From: Thereva unica
Taxonomy: Eukaryota; Arthropoda; Insecta; Diptera; Therevidae
NCBI GenBank assembly: GCA_949987705.1
Contig: OX465284.1
Span: 71,285,470 to 71,349,469, forward strand
Length of the DNA stretch: 64,000 nucleotides
Direction of reading: 5' to 3'
Of this stretch, positions 24,926-37,928 are shown one piece after another. Positions within the stretch are counted from its first letter, which is position 1, and each line of letters begins with the position of its first letter. A program made the translations under genes and the position numbers. Under the pieces are notes generated by a model. The model was not told the origin of the DNA. It worked only from the letters and a program-made list of their open reading frames with translations, and ran no database searches.

Positions 24926-27900
24926 GTCAATATGGACTCTGTCTAAAAAGACTTACTCGTCCTGGTTACTAAGAGGGTTGCCGTCGGCCAACTAGTACTG
25001 CTGCTATAGCAATCCCAGTTAATTTGTCCAAGAAGCATTGGTCTTGCAATTCTATCTTTTCTTCGGTCGCCGTTTCGTGGAGAGTTAGTAGTTCCACAGG
25101 GTTTTGGTAATTACTAGATGTGCCTTGCAATGGATTGCACCCCCTTGAGGATATGGAAGCTTGTGCTATTATATCTTTGGTAAGTCCAAAACCTTGCTTG
25201 GCAGTAGAAGTCTCACTCCACTGATTTTGCAACCGGGGTTCTTAGCAACTGCCCTGATTTTGCTCTTATTGGAATGGGGCTGTACAAATAGGTTCGTAGA
25301 GCTGTTCGAATATAAAAGCGTCCCCTGAGAATGACAAGAAAAGGTCCATTCTGATAAACCCTCTATTGCAGAAATAGGCATTCGTACAACTAAGGGTGTC
25401 GGGTTCCCAAAGGAGATCATTCATAACAGTACGAATCTTCTAATCTTACTTGTTTGTTTAAAGTAAACTATTTTCGCCATACTTCTCTAAGTACTCTAAG
25501 TAGTATGAACAAAAAACCTTAATTGTGTACGAAATTACCCTAAGTCAATTCTTTGTGAGTAAATTACACTATTAAATACTTCTTTGGCAGCCAATAACTC
25601 GAAGCCTGCTCTAAATTGATTTTAAATCGCTCCTGGAAAACTTCTTAAAATTTCCATTCATAACTACATCGCCTGCCATCTTTCACAATTTATGCCCCAT
25701 GAATTTACAAGCGATTCTTCTTCCCATTTTCTTGTTCCAAAAAAAATATGGCCTTCCTTAAGCTGGAGCAAGGTCTACATATCATTCACGGGGCAAATGA
25801 ATATTTCATTACTGGACACTTTAACATATCAACGCGGAAAGCTTTTCATTCTGGGACCATCTGTGCCAAGCTATATGAGTCTACAATTCATCTTCCTAAA
25901 GGGGTTGGGAGTTACTCTCAAGTGAACTGCTGGCAGAAGCGGCCTGTGTGTGACCAACGTTCACGGCGGGCGTAGGAGCAGGCAGAATTTGCATATGTTA
26001 GCCACGAAACTACACCATTATGTTTGGGAAGCCGCCAAGGAGAGTGGAGGACTCCTCTCCTTTCGAGCCAATAAATTCAATGAACCTTGCAACTCGGGGC
26101 CCCTGGACAAATGGCTCTCGAAGGGAATAAATCTCAAGTAGCGAATGTGGCTCCCAGCCGTCCAGATCCCAGCATGCCCACCAGCGTGTCTCTCTCACCT
26201 TCAATCGGCAACAGGCTGCATCTCAGGTGACTGGAGGTTAGGTTCCACTTTAAGGTGTCAAACAGTTACCTTCCACAGGTAAATCGCAGCAGCTCCCCAT
26301 CGATCATTTGGGACATAACCCTTCCGAAGGAATGTACAAACTCTCAAGTGGCATGGAAAAAAAGTCGTGACTCCAAGTGTTATAAGAAGCGCTGCCGTAC
26401 CGACCAGGTGCACACCATTTGACTCTGGGGCCACCATCAGACAGATTTTGATGTATCACTCGCGGAATGGCCAGACGACAACAATAGTTTATCAGCAGAC
26501 CATCACCTTCAAGCAAATTACATCACGTAATCAATAAAGGTTCAGTTCTTGGGAAAAAATGTCCTTTCGGCCGATGCACCGCATTCTCGTCTTGCTCGGA
26601 AAAAGAATGTTCTGGGCACCGACTTTCTACGAAATTAATCCGACCAGGAACGCAATTAAGATTCGCCTTCTGGAAATTAAGACAAAATTCTCCCCGGGAA
26701 TAATGAGAGCCGGTGTGTATCGGATGCAATTATCAAGGAAGTGGAATTCCAAGGAGTCTTTCGTACAGTTTCAATTTCAAGGCGGCATAGCCGAGATGCT
26801 TGCGTCCTTTGGTTTGGATATATGTATTTATTTTCCAAGAAGTTGAAAAGCAATTACCCGACTTTGATTACAGGCCGGTCTAAATTACCCCCGGGGACAC
26901 CTTTCCACCCATAAAACTTGCTGTTGGCCCACTACACAGCTCCTACTACAGAGCTGCACGAATGGTCCACGTTGCCGTTTTTATTTTCACAGCCCATAAG
27001 TGAAAGTAGGATCATAAAAGGACCTCCTTCTCTAGCAACTTAACAAGGGAACACTTTTAGTTTTATGGGGAATTTTTATGTTTAAGGCTGTCGGAATTTT
27101 CGTCGATTTTATCCCTGGACCTTTTCGGGGTGCTGAATTTTTGTTATTATGTGACTGGAGTTATAAGATAAGGAACAAGAAATTTTCTTGTGCTTGCAAA
27201 AAATACGGTTTTTGTGCTAGTTATGGAGAATATGCGCATTAAGGGAGTGAAAAGTAATGCTCACGTGCTACTGCTTCACATTAGAAACACTTAGGGAATT
27301 TAGTTTTTCGCTACTAATGAGAAATGTTAATAAATTTAAAAGCTACTCTAGAATATGCCACTGGAATTCTTGATTATCAAGCACGTTCTTCGACAAGTAT
27401 CCAAGGGGATTTGAAGGGTTACCTACCTGCGTTTGGTTTTATGCAATGCTAAAATCGATTGCCGTCGGCCACAAATGTTTAGTTCTTTTAGGTCACAGAT
27501 TCCCGAAAATGTAAAAATTTAGACTATCGGTATGAAGGGCAGAAACTTTTCTATGGATATTGAAGAAGACAGGGCGGGAAAGAGCTTAAACTATAAATAC
27601 TGAGAATCGCATCTATCCATGATGCAACAGAATTCGATTAACGTCATAACGATCTTCTAATAGAGTTTTTTAAGGCATGCCGAACCGAATTCCTTTCCGT
27701 TTTCGGAATCCTTTTGACCTTCGTAACCGGAGGTGACAAGCAGTCCCCCATCTAAGTACTAATGTCACTCAACGCTGCTTAACTTCAGTGATCGAACATA
27801 AATCGGTTTACTATAAAGTTAATGACACTACAATCGAATAGCATAAGATCTAAACTGATAATCGAATTGCCGAGATATACCCATCTTACATCTAATACCA

Positions 27901-27953
27901 CATCGTAAAAGATTGATAGATTGATAAAGATATATCTGTTTGGATTGCACCTG
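24926..27953. other. No recognisable gene
   Basis: About 3 kb including a less AT-rich part (25.9-26.9 kb). Frames such as 25692-25925 and 26559-26846 are overlapped by others of similar length on the opposite strand and show no motif. Confidence 0.45.
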
Positions 27954-28141
27954 CACGTGCACAGGGCCACCCTAACCACAGGGTTAAATGGGCTAAAGCC
28001 CCTGGGCACTAGCCTTTTCGGGGCGTCAATTTTTGTTGGTGTTATATATTTTTAAACACTTTCTTGTCTGTCTGTTTGTCTGGTACAAATTTTGCAATAG
28101 ATTTTTTGGATACTTCCGGTTATCCGATCAACCGATTATCG

Positions 28142-28607
28142 GGGGCCTCGGTAGTCTAGGGGTAAGGCGCCTGGCTGCTATCGCAGAGGTCCCGGGTTCG
28201 AATCCCGGCCAGCCCCACGGTCCTTCGCCTTTTCCACTTTCCCACCTACATAACTTTCCTTCTTTCTTCTTCCCTCTTTACATTCCTGATTCCTCGTGTC
28301 ATAGCCTTCCTTAGCACTTCCCGGCTCCACCAAAGCGCATGTCATCGGTTGGTTGATGAGACTCAACTCGTTTCAGTAGGCATAACACTCCAGCGAGTTG
28401 TTTCTCGATGCCCCGATGTTCAGAGTCGCGATAGTAACGGTTGGGAGTAGGTGGACTGAAAAATATCGCGGGAAGGCTGTGGCGGTTCCTTCCTCCCCGA
28501 CTAGAGCTGCTGTTCGACATTGCACTCTATACGAAGAAAATAGATTGTCAACAGTATAAAGGGCCTTTCCTGAGACTCTAGTCTTTCACATAAAAAAAAC
28601 AAAAAAC
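28142..28607 (+). repeat. tRNA-derived SINE, copy C (plus)
   Basis: Head at 28142-28217 with GTCTAGGGGTA and GGTTCGAATCC. Its acceptor-like ends (GGGGCCT and CAGCCCC) pair better than in the other copies. The body is the same as in copies A and B, and it ends in an A-rich tail at 28592-28607. It lacks the internal A tract seen in copy B. It lies inside the 3.7 kb hAT. Confidence 0.88.
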
Positions 28608-28619
28608 CTGAAATTTTGC

Positions 28620-28870
28620 ACACAGCTTTAGCTCCGTTACAGTACAATATGGTATACTCAATATACCGTTAGATACATGGCGGCCGTTTCAGGAGGGCGG
28701 ATTAAAATATTCTTCACAATCCCTTCGAAATGGGTATCAAATGAAAGGTGTGATAAGTAGAACTCCATAATACACACAATATATCGTTAGGTCCTTGGCG
28801 GTTACATCAAGAAGACGGATTACTATTTTCTTCAAAAAATCCGAGAGATGGGCATCAAATGAATTGAAAG
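28620..28870. repeat. Two direct repeats of about 110 bp
   Basis: Two diverged units share 'atataccgttag'/'atatatcgttag', 'ggcggc'/'ggcggt', 'ggcggatt'/'gacggatt', 'ttcttcacaat'/'ttcttcaaaaaat' and 'gggtatcaaatga'/'gggcatcaaatga'. A related phrase (atatcaaatgaaagggtatg) occurs at 45108-45127 in another repeat. Confidence 0.6.
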
Positions 28871-28879
28871 TATGGCAGT

Positions 28880-29195
28880 GCTTCTATCTTCATTTCCATG
28901 CCACTTAAAATACGAAACGGCGAGAGCTTCGTACTTCTAGTGGGGGTAGTATATATCAATGGCTCGATCAACGTGCATGTACCACGCATTTGGCTCGGTG
29001 ATAGATAATTTAGTTAGGATCGGTATTAGAATGCGAAAGCGTCACCTGGCCGTCTTCCCTCGGGACGACAGTAGTGATAAACGAATGCTGTAGGCCTTCT
29101 TCTATGCAGTAATTTTTAAACGGATTGGCTGTGAAAGCTATTCCTCGGTCCGAACAAGTAACATAAACTACATAGCTTATAACTGCTGACATTTA
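28880..29195 (-). pseudogene. Ty3/gypsy integrase relic
   Basis: Minus strand. The first part reads CSDRGIAFTANPFKNYC, then the family's 'HS.ITT..PR..GQV' layout, corresponding to the integrase core around the second catalytic Asp. Beyond a break, YTTPTRSTKLSPFRIL appears in another frame, matching the later part of the core. Stops and at least one frameshift make it inactive. Integrase inserts LTR-element DNA in the nucleus; here only a fragment is present and no LTR or protease/RT was recognised nearby. Described as found, not reconstructed. Confidence 0.75.
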
Positions 29196-31708
29196 AGCGT
29201 CTACACTAAAATCTGAAAATATCAGCTTTGGGTCGTGGGGGCCACACCCTTCTTACCCCAGGCCTCAAAAGTAGAACCTGAGAATACGCACATGATGCGG
29301 CACCACCACTTACCTAATTGTGAGTGTCTCCTTCACGACATCGTCAGAGAAATTAAAGGAGAGCGAGGAGGGTTCCTGTAAATAAATGCTTTAGGGACAG
29401 ACGGCTCTTCCGCTGTTACGCCATCATAGAGCCTTCAGCCCTCCATCATATCAATCACCACACTGCTACTACTGCGCTTGCCTACCAATATATATTTCAA
29501 CAATCTAGCAATTGATGGTTTTTTTTAAAGATAGATTTATTTAATAAATAAGTTTTATTTAATTTTCTTTCGTTTTTTTCTTCATACATAAACAATAAAA
29601 AAAATACACAACGATGCAAAGGATTTTAGCCTAATGACAATTTCAACAGTAAATTATGGAGATAATTATCCCCAAAAAAACCCGTCCTGGCCAGTACGCG
29701 TTGTTTTTTTGACAAAAATCTTAATATGTCAAAAACATGTAAGTAAAACAATTAAACACCAATTCCTCGTTATGCAAGACGTACATATATAGCCACTGAC
29801 AATGGATGTTCTTGCTTACAATCTTAATTAAACCAAAACCGAAAATTAACTAATAAATGAATATGTTATGATATGTTTAACAAATTGAAATAAAACAGAT
29901 AATCTTGTCACAGTCAAAACAATATAATCAATTTACCTAATAGGTATTAAGTACTCATCCTTTTTTTTTTGGCAGCCAAATTTCAGAAAGCCTCTTCTTA
30001 GTATAAGATCAACCATCGACTTGATTTGGCCCGGTAGACCTCAACAAGCGATTAAATGTCGTCCGCCGGAACCAGCGCCGTCCTCGGGATTTAAATTTCA
30101 AAACAGGGGTTGCCCCAACGCACGGTTCCATTCAGCAAGACCAACTTATCAATAACCCGGATTTATTTCGCAAGGCTCCTTCTTTCTGGTGAGCCTTTTC
30201 CACCAAATTAGTTTTTACCAAAACAGAACCCTTCCTTGACTATTTTCTTCAAAATTTTTCGTTTCTCTTCTATTTTTTCTCCAAATTTCTTTAGCTTTAC
30301 TGGATTTTGATTGGAGACAAATCAATATTGCGGCAAATCCAAGACAAGAAACCCAAAACTTCCTCGGTACCAGTAACTATCGGTAACTAAAATCAAACTT
30401 TTTCTTTTTCTCAAAATTTTCTCGTCATCACTCCGTTATTTTCAGCCTGGCGAACCGAAAATTCAAATCAGAATCCTTATTTTTTTTCGATCTCTTGACA
30501 TACTTATTTTTTCAGTCAAATATTGACTTTACAGTGGATAACGGGTGATTATTTTTTCATACGCTGATAGCATGCCGTTACAGTTTTGACGTGACCGATA
30601 ACACCCAATACTCCTCGTTAATTGCTGGGACAAGTTACAATCAAACATAACAACACAACACCCTCCTACCTATAAAAAGGAGTGAATTAAAACTAGCACA
30701 ATTCAAGCCAAACATCGCCAATAAATACGGGAACTAAATTTTAGCATCCTAATAATGGCAGTGATTAGCGGCGATTTTAAGGTGAATAGTTGCTACTACC
30801 AAATGGAGGTCGCTTCCAGTGTCTGTTGTTAAGAGTTTTGGCTCCAGGGCCAAATCGCTCCTACAAAAAATTTCAGGTACTCAGAGTGATTTTTGAGTGC
30901 TGACAAATTGAGTGTTGTCAATTTTAGTGTGGTGGCCAGGTTGGGCGGCAGCGGTAGGCGGAGGGGGATAAATCACTCAAAGTACCTAAAAATTACCTGG
31001 AGTCCCAATTCTAAACGTGCAAATTACTATTAGAGCACTTAACAATCACTTTGATAGCTGAATTTTTTTGGAGTGATTTTGGTTTGAAGTCCAAATTCTA
31101 AACATTTTCCATAAATGCATATATCGAAATGTGAAACATGATTGAACGCATAAAAGCTTGCAATACATAGCTGACTTAAAGCTTGGTCTTGCAAACGAAA
31201 AATTTTTCTTGATATTGCGCGGCTTGAATGTTGTGCACTTATCCCTACTCGATTTAGCCGCCTTTTATTTTGGGCGCCTGAACGATGAACGCTGTCCCGT
31301 CACGGCCCTGGTACATGAACGATGCTAATCAAGTAATTAAAGCCTTTTAGAAACATGACCCATCTAGCAACTCTCAGTGGGACATCTTCTTTTCATTGTC
31401 GTCCTTCCCACAACTTAAACTCTCCGCTTCTTTAGGTGTATTATTGCGAGTACTTCTAGCTTGTAAGTATGAACGCGTTTTTCGGCTGGACTTCTCGTAC
31501 TACTCATGTATTTCACTGTTCACTCACTTTACCTCTGTAAAGTTTTTCTATCATTTGGTATAGGAAACTCACTTACTACTTTTGTCCTTTCCTCTGATGG
31601 TCGTCGCTCCGCTAGACAGCCTGTGTATTTTCTTATGAAGATGGGCGCGTTATTTTTAGTACACCACGGGCGTCGAATATCATATCTTAGCACGGCCCTG
31701 CACGTGCA

Positions 31709-34700
31709 CCACCAAAAATCAAAAAGGAACAAATTTTTGCAATATGACAAGCGCTGGAGAAAACGCAGTCTTGAAAAAGATGCTCAACATATATTTATCT
31801 ATTCTAAGACTATACTATGCAGTGCACATCGCGAAGTTCTTTGACGCAATCAGCAGAGTGTGAATTTCCTGGGAAATCAATATCATTGTGAAAAATGAGG
31901 GTGAGCAATATAAAAACCACAGTTAAAATTGGTAACAATATATATAATAATATAATTCTTCGCTTGTGTTAATGTTAGGCGTTAATGCAGCTGTAGGATC
32001 TTTTTATAAAATGTGTTATGCTAGTTTTCTCGAACAGACAGGCTAAGCCACCAACCTATAGGCAGACTGCTGAGCTTGTTCAAGGGGTCACGCTTGTATA
32101 ACTGAGGTTAAGAGCCTTTCAAGAATACACTAGGTTCAAGTACCAGGATACCTCGATAAAACAAAGAAAGAATAAAAAGGATGATCGACAGACAGACATT
32201 TTCCAGGTATTGCCAAGTTTTCTGTAATTTTCATTAAATTCCCTAAATAGGTTCAAACAATATCTAACCTCTATTAATACCCAACGTAATTCAAGAAAGT
32301 AGGTACTAGGGCTGTTGGGCACAGCTGATCTAATTATGTCACATTATGTCCAAAAACCTTTGAATATATCTCGCCTCTACAGTTAATGTAGAAATCTCAG
32401 AGCTTTAGAAACCTTCCTCAACTGCAAAGCCATATTCCATTCAACTACTTCGTTATTATGAAAAACATTGAAATCCTTTCTGTTTTATCTCTCAAAAGAT
32501 TCGTTCGCCTTAGCGAGGTCTAAACTCAATTAAATGAATTGCTTTCCTCTACAAAATCTCCTTCAATAACAACAAGCCAAAAAAAATGAAATCCTTATGC
32601 AGCCCGATTGCAACGTGATGAGTTCATTCATATAACGTTCAAAAGCACAAGGAGTGGCTTCCAGGGCTGTTGCCCAATTGCAATCACAGAGATTCCACCC
32701 TATCACTTGGAAGACACTCAAATTTCATCTATCAATAGAGCTTGGGTGACGACCAGACAATAGTTTCAGCAGATTAAGTCCTTGGCACCCGAAGGCTGCG
32801 CCATATTCCTTACTTCGATATCTTAATGTGATTTCCTTGCTCTACTTAAAGTGTCACCATCCGGAATTCATCCATTCATGCCAACTGGATTTGGAGATGC
32901 TAAAAACTGGAGTTGAGAACTTCATTTGCAAAAAGCGAAAAAATGCAAAAGAAGGGGGAGGATCAGGGCGAGGGCAAGGGACACAATCGGCGTTAGTTTC
33001 TTTGTCTGTTGACATTCGGGGGAATAGGGAAGCACTTTCAAAAATATAAGAGCTCGAAAGTTGAAGCCTCGCCTGATTATTATGAAAAATGACTGAGAGA
33101 TTAAGTCGGATTCAATACGTCAAGCTGGAAAGAGTTTCACGGTGTCTTCGCCCTGGAAGCGGGATTCCACTGTGCTCCTTAAGGACTCCGCTATCTTGCA
33201 GCAGCATCACATCAAGACTAATCCCCAGGCTAGACGGAGCTACGGGGAAAAAGTCGATCCAATGACGGGGGTGCCGGAAAAAATGAGAACTTCATGGAAA
33301 TGCAGAGAAGATCCTGACACCGTGATTTATGGCGGTCCTGACGAAAAGATACCCCTGCACCAAGTCACAGAATATCCCTACGTCGGGGCGCCCGCTTATT
33401 ATTCATGAAATAGTGTATTGCTTTGGTGTGCGGATGGTCCAAGTAAGTAAGTTCTGGCCCCATCATCTCGGGGCTGGAGCACACCGTTCACCCTCTTAAG
33501 GCATACACCAAAACCAACAGGATCACCGCCAATCCTGAAGGTATATAGCGCAACCGGAAATATGAAGCACCAAGCCTGGAGGGCGGAGGTTATGCTAATT
33601 CCGGGGGAGTTCAAAGGACATTTATCATTTGAATTTCATGGTGGCCCTCGAGGCCTGAGGGCACTTTATTGGGGGATTTTCTCGATGACTTCATTTTTAT
33701 TTATTGGGCTAAAGTTTAATTACCTTAATTATTCCCGGGATTACGGTGTCCAGCTGAGTGCTAGATGGCCTTCATAAGACTGTGGTGAAGTAATATTTAT
33801 GGAATGACCGCCCTTATTAAAATATTTTTGAGATAATATTTAAAAAAAAATTATTTTGTTACTTAGTTTCTTGTTACAGGGTGAAGTTTGCCAGTTTTGG
33901 AAGTTTTAGTTTTTGTATGCTGAAATGTGACCCAAAAGTTAGTTTTTAGAACACGCTCACGAATGCTAGAAATTTATAAATGTGATGAATGAGCTAATCT
34001 AAATAAAAATTACCAGTACTCCACAAATAATATCGAATAAACTTTAAACCAATTCCAGAATTTTAAATTTGGCTTTGCACCAAAATTTGTTTGTCATTGA
34101 GCCAGGCCAATGCAGATTACAATTATGAGTTAATCGATTGAAGGATGCCGAATCGGACCAATTTTCCGGTCGGTTTTCGTCTCCCTGTTTAAAGTCATGT
34201 CATCGAGAATGTGGTTGGTCGTGCCAAAGCTTTTTTGCTTTTTACTCACCAGTTATCACAGCTAGTAGTTATGGGCAACCTGCATCACTTCCTCCAATCC
34301 GCAAAAGCAGCGCACCCACACTCTAACAGCGAACAAGGTGCATGGTCGTCTTGACGTTTTTATATCACATTGATATTACCTCTCAAAGTTCTAATTCTGG
34401 TCAGCTGTTACCTGAAAATTTCGTGTCTAGCTGCTACTGCTGCATATGAAAGCTTTCGCTGCATGGTTCGGATCGGTCTTCAGTATGAACACCATCTCAG
34501 CCTACGTACTTGTGGTCGCAGCATCCTACCGATTCTGGTGTTCCAACGCCGCCCAGACCTTGCACCAATCGTAGAGAATGGCTGTGGACTACAAAACTTC
34601 AAACCCGAACTCTGTTTAGCCAACTTGTTCATTGATACCCTTGTATCCTCTAACCCAGGAGAGATTTGTTTGAAATGTACCGAATTAATGCTATTTCCTT

Positions 34701-35470
34701 TACCCTGTCCAAGTGAATCTGTCTTACGTATGGCTTCAGCTCATCTTATCACCGAGGCATAGGCTTTATTATGATGATGTCTCCGATCCTAAGAGCTTCA
34801 GTGCCTGAAATTTTGAACATTTAGTGAACACAATTGTATCAGCTCTTCTAAGGTTTATATTTATAGGTGTCTTGATCTGAGTACCATGGGTCTAGAAATC
34901 TGAGGCTATTGCTCATAATATCTGCAGCAATGTTCAGAAATTTTCCGCGTGGAATAATTGACAAACCATCGTTACCCAACAATGTACATGCCCAGTTCAG
35001 CTAAGTTACAAAAAATGATAGAACCCCTGCTTGTGGATATCCTCTTCTGTCAATTTATCGAAGTCTCCTGTCTGAATTCTTATTGTCTTGTACATATTTA
35101 AGCATGCTGTGCTCCCATCTAACTACCATGGAGTTAAACTTACGCCTCGCCAAAGCATTCTTTAGTTTATGGAGTCTCTTATCAAAAGAACTTGAATGCG
35201 ATGACAAATCCTAATTAGTTATTCGCATAAGTTTTTGTAAGCTTGCCAGCCTGCTACGTAAACTCTCTTCTACTAAAGAGTACTTCTTTAGAATAGTGCT
35301 TTATTCCATTCAAAGGAAAGGGTATTAGACTGATCGATCTTCCTCACAGTAGTGATTATCCACCTTGGTTCCTTTGCAGACAGCCGGAAAAATACCTTGA
35401 GCATGTTCGCTGAATCTTAAGTGCAGAGCTAGACTGGCCTCCCGATTAAAAATAGTTTATTGGTTAATTA
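31709..35470. other. No recognisable gene
   Basis: About 3.8 kb with only unsupported frames (the longest 34370-34762, 130 codons, no motif). 33142-33408 is hydrophilic and unrecognised. No element ends were found. Confidence 0.45.
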
Positions 35471-35479
35471 AACTATGGC

Positions 35480-35730
35480 ACCGCGCAGGCCAAGAAAGGG
35501 TAGACGATAAAATCAGGCAAAGGAAATGGAATTGGATTGGCCACATCTTGCCTGGAATCCGCAACAGTACCGTCGGGTTTGAAGGCCTAGAACAACGTGG
35601 AGGAGAACCCTACCAGCAGAGGCCGCAACAACTGGGAGATCCTGGTTGAATCTGAGAGTTGTCACACAAAACAGAATCCGCTGGAGGGCAACAGTTTCCG
35701 CCCAATGTCTAATGAGGGATTAAAGGGGCA
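35480..35730 (+). pseudogene. RTE-like retrotransposon C-terminal fragment
   Basis: Plus strand. KWNWIGH-like sequence (frame-shifted from QRKW), then AWNPQQYRRV, a stop, RPRTTWRRTLPAEAATTGRS and VVTQNRIRWRATV, ending at a stop after AQCLMRD. This is the conserved end of the same retrotransposon family as at 12965-13190, and it goes further toward the true C-terminus. Both copies share 'cctagaacaacgtggagga'. 5' truncated and shifted, so inactive. Confidence 0.75.
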
Positions 35731-36460
35731 TAAAAGAAGAAAGAAGTGGGAGGGGCGGTTTAAGTCTAAATTTGGGTTTTCAGGGTCCGCGCCTTCCCCC
35801 CATTTGGCCGCCATCTTGAAAAAGGTGTGCAAATGATCTTCCACTGTATATCCGTAACAGTACATCTCACGAAAAATTTGTAAAGTGAATTTTTGTGTAG
35901 AATTAAATGATCTACCATTTGTTATTTGTTTTTAATAATTCAAAATTTATAAGCCTTGGAACAGGCCTTTAATTTTAACGAAAAAAAGAATAACAAATTT
36001 TTTTAGAGGGTAAGTTTTCATTCATTCATTTTTTAATTTCATTCACTATGAAGGGTTTCAGAACGCCCCGAAAGAATCAAAGTGACCTATTTTCTGACCT
36101 CACCTCCTCCTCTCTCTAGATAATTCTCAATAACAGGTAGCAAGTAATAAAAATGAACGAAATACTTTACAGTATAAGAAATGCCGATGTTTGAGCAATT
36201 AATTGTGGTTTTTTTGTAAATTTTGTTTTTGTAAATTTTAAAGGGTCATCACGTAAACTTAGTTACTAAGTTTTACACAACATACAACTTCCGGCACGAT
36301 CAAAAAGATCAGTCCGAACACTCCCTCGATCACTGAACTCCAAAGTTCAGTGATCTAGCCAATTTCCGACATCTCCATTTTGTGTCACTCTATCGTGAAA
36401 TTTCCGCCGGACCAAACAGGATCCTTGTCAAGTTAAAGTTTTAATAAGTACCGAATCCTT
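35731..36460. other. No recognisable gene
   Basis: AT-rich spacer that may include the retrotransposon's 3' untranslated part. No signal was seen. Confidence 0.4.
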
Positions 36461-36462
36461 AC

Positions 36463-37615
36463 TAAGATTATACATAAATGCGAAAGTAACTCTGTCTGTC
36501 TGTTACGCTTTCACGCCTAAACCACTTGACCGATTTTGATGAAATTTGCTACAGACATAGTTTAGACCTTGAAGACGGACATAGGCTACTTTTTATGGAG
36601 AAGAAAAGGGTTGAAGGGGGTAAAATGGGGTTCAATAAGTTGTAAGGGGATTTTTTTTCTTTACTTTTTTTTCTATTGTATAAAAAGTAACTGACTGACA
36701 GACAACGCACAATCTAAACCGCTAGAGCTAAAGGGCTGAAATTTTGACAGTGCATCTCTAGCGATTTTTCGAAATTCATTCCCTAAGGGGGTGAAATGGG
36801 GTCAACTCAAAATCGCTAACCACTAAAAAGCGATTTTTCGAAATTCATCCCCTAAGGGGATGAAATGGGGTTTATCCAAACCGCTAAGGCTATAGGACTG
36901 AAATTTTGACAGTGCATCCCTTTAATGACGTGGACATCCACTAAGAAGCGATTTTCGAAATTCATCCCCTAAGGGGGTGAAATGGGGTCAACCCAAAACC
37001 GCTGGAACTACAGGGCTGAAATTTTGACAGTGCATCCCGGTAATGACGTGGACATCCACTAAGAAGCGATTTTTCGAAATTCATTCCCTAAAGGGGTGAA
37101 ATGGGGTTACCAAACTACTGGAATAGGGCTGAAATTTGGACAGTGCATCCCTATAATGACGTGGACATCCACTAAGAGGCGATTACTTGAAATTCATCCC
37201 CTAAGGGGATGAAATGGGGTTAACCCAAACCTCTGAAGCTGAAGGGCTGAAATTTTGACAGTGCATCCCTATAATCACCTAGAAATGAATGACTCGAAAT
37301 TCACTTTATTTAATATTTATTTGTGATTGCTTCATAATTTCTTGCACCCACGTAAATAGGCGAACAAACTTAACGAACGTTCGTCAAACCCTAAAATGTC
37401 ACTTCTCTTGATGACATATAACATGCCAATCTCTGCTTCAGAGGTGATATACGCAGCAATGTGTTTACCATATTTATAAAAAAAATGCACTATAATAAAC
37501 CCTTTTTAGGGATAATAACAGCTGACTTTTTTTTTCTTTTTTTTAAGGAAAACATTGCACATAATAAACAGTTTTTATTTAAAGGCGTTGCAAGGCACGC
37601 GGGTTTTATGCTAGT
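36463..37615 (+). mobile_element. Helitron-like repeat with internal tandem array
   Basis: Begins near tccttactaagattataca with the phrase 'ataaatgcgaaagtaactct', which I recognise from a very common insect interspersed repeat. It may end at the CTAGT at about 37610, after 'gcaaggcacgcgggttttat'. A TC start and a CTAG end would fit a Helitron, but neither border is proved. The central part is the tandem array at 36715-37290. Confidence 0.45.
36715..37290 (+). repeat. Tandem array, unit about 117 bp
   Basis: About five units share 'gctgaaattttgacagtgca', 'gacgtggacatccactaaga' and 'cctaagggggtgaaatgggg'. The 'gacagtgcat' landmarks fall near 36746, 36908, 37025, 37139 and 37257. The intervals are 162, 117, 114 and 118 bp; the first contains a partial extra unit. 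Confidence 0.85.
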
Positions 37616-37926
37616 ATGTATATAAATATACATATATCCATTATATCCATTAGTGAGCCTTTTTAATAAAAAAAAACCCGGTTTTTTCATTTACACTCTC
37701 TGGTTTAAAATAGTCTAGCGGACTAATAGTCCGGCCCTATTAATATGTACAATTTGATACGCTAGACTCTTCTGGGTGGCTATTTTGAAAGTGCACGAAT
37801 ATGATGTTGTCCCGGTATATTTATTTATTTACGAAGGTTGCTTCTTTGGGAAGCAGCATATCGGGATGGTGGTTTTGGATTAATCAAAAAGGTTAAGAGC
37901 GCTTTAGACTCCTCGAACCTCATCTA
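37616..37926. other. No recognisable gene
   Basis: Short AT-rich spacer with ATATAC-type simple sequence. Nothing else was seen. Confidence 0.4.
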
Positions 37927-37928
37927 TA

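Larger units (their letters stand above)
27962..31700. mobile_element. Large hAT-like element (3.7 kb)
   Basis: Perfect 8-bp duplication cacgtgca at 27954-27961 and 31701-31708. The left end is cagggccaccctaacc; the right end, read inward, is cagggccgtgctaag. A 'ggggcgtc' on the left and 'gggcgtcgaat' on the right extend the terminal similarity. It contains a SINE (28142-28607), a pair of direct repeats (28620-28870) and a gypsy integrase relic (28880-29195). No hAT transposase was seen. The duplicated octamer is itself palindrome-like (tgcacgtgca), so a chance match deserves a check. Confidence 0.75.

Noticed and set aside
30839..31010. hAT or MITE bounded by ctccagg motifs
   Set aside because: Partial inverted similarity (aggtactcagagtgattt against aaatcactcaaagtacct) but no clear ends or duplication.
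31300..31330. Right end of a hAT (cacggccctg followed by gtacatga)
   Set aside because: No left partner with the same octamer was found. The terminus at 31700 has a full match instead.
34370..34762. 130-codon plus frame as a gene
   Set aside because: No motif, no neighbouring exons, and a composition like other chance frames.
36715..37290. CRISPR-like array
   Set aside because: Units are contiguous diverged tandem repeats without unique spacers, in eukaryotic sequence.
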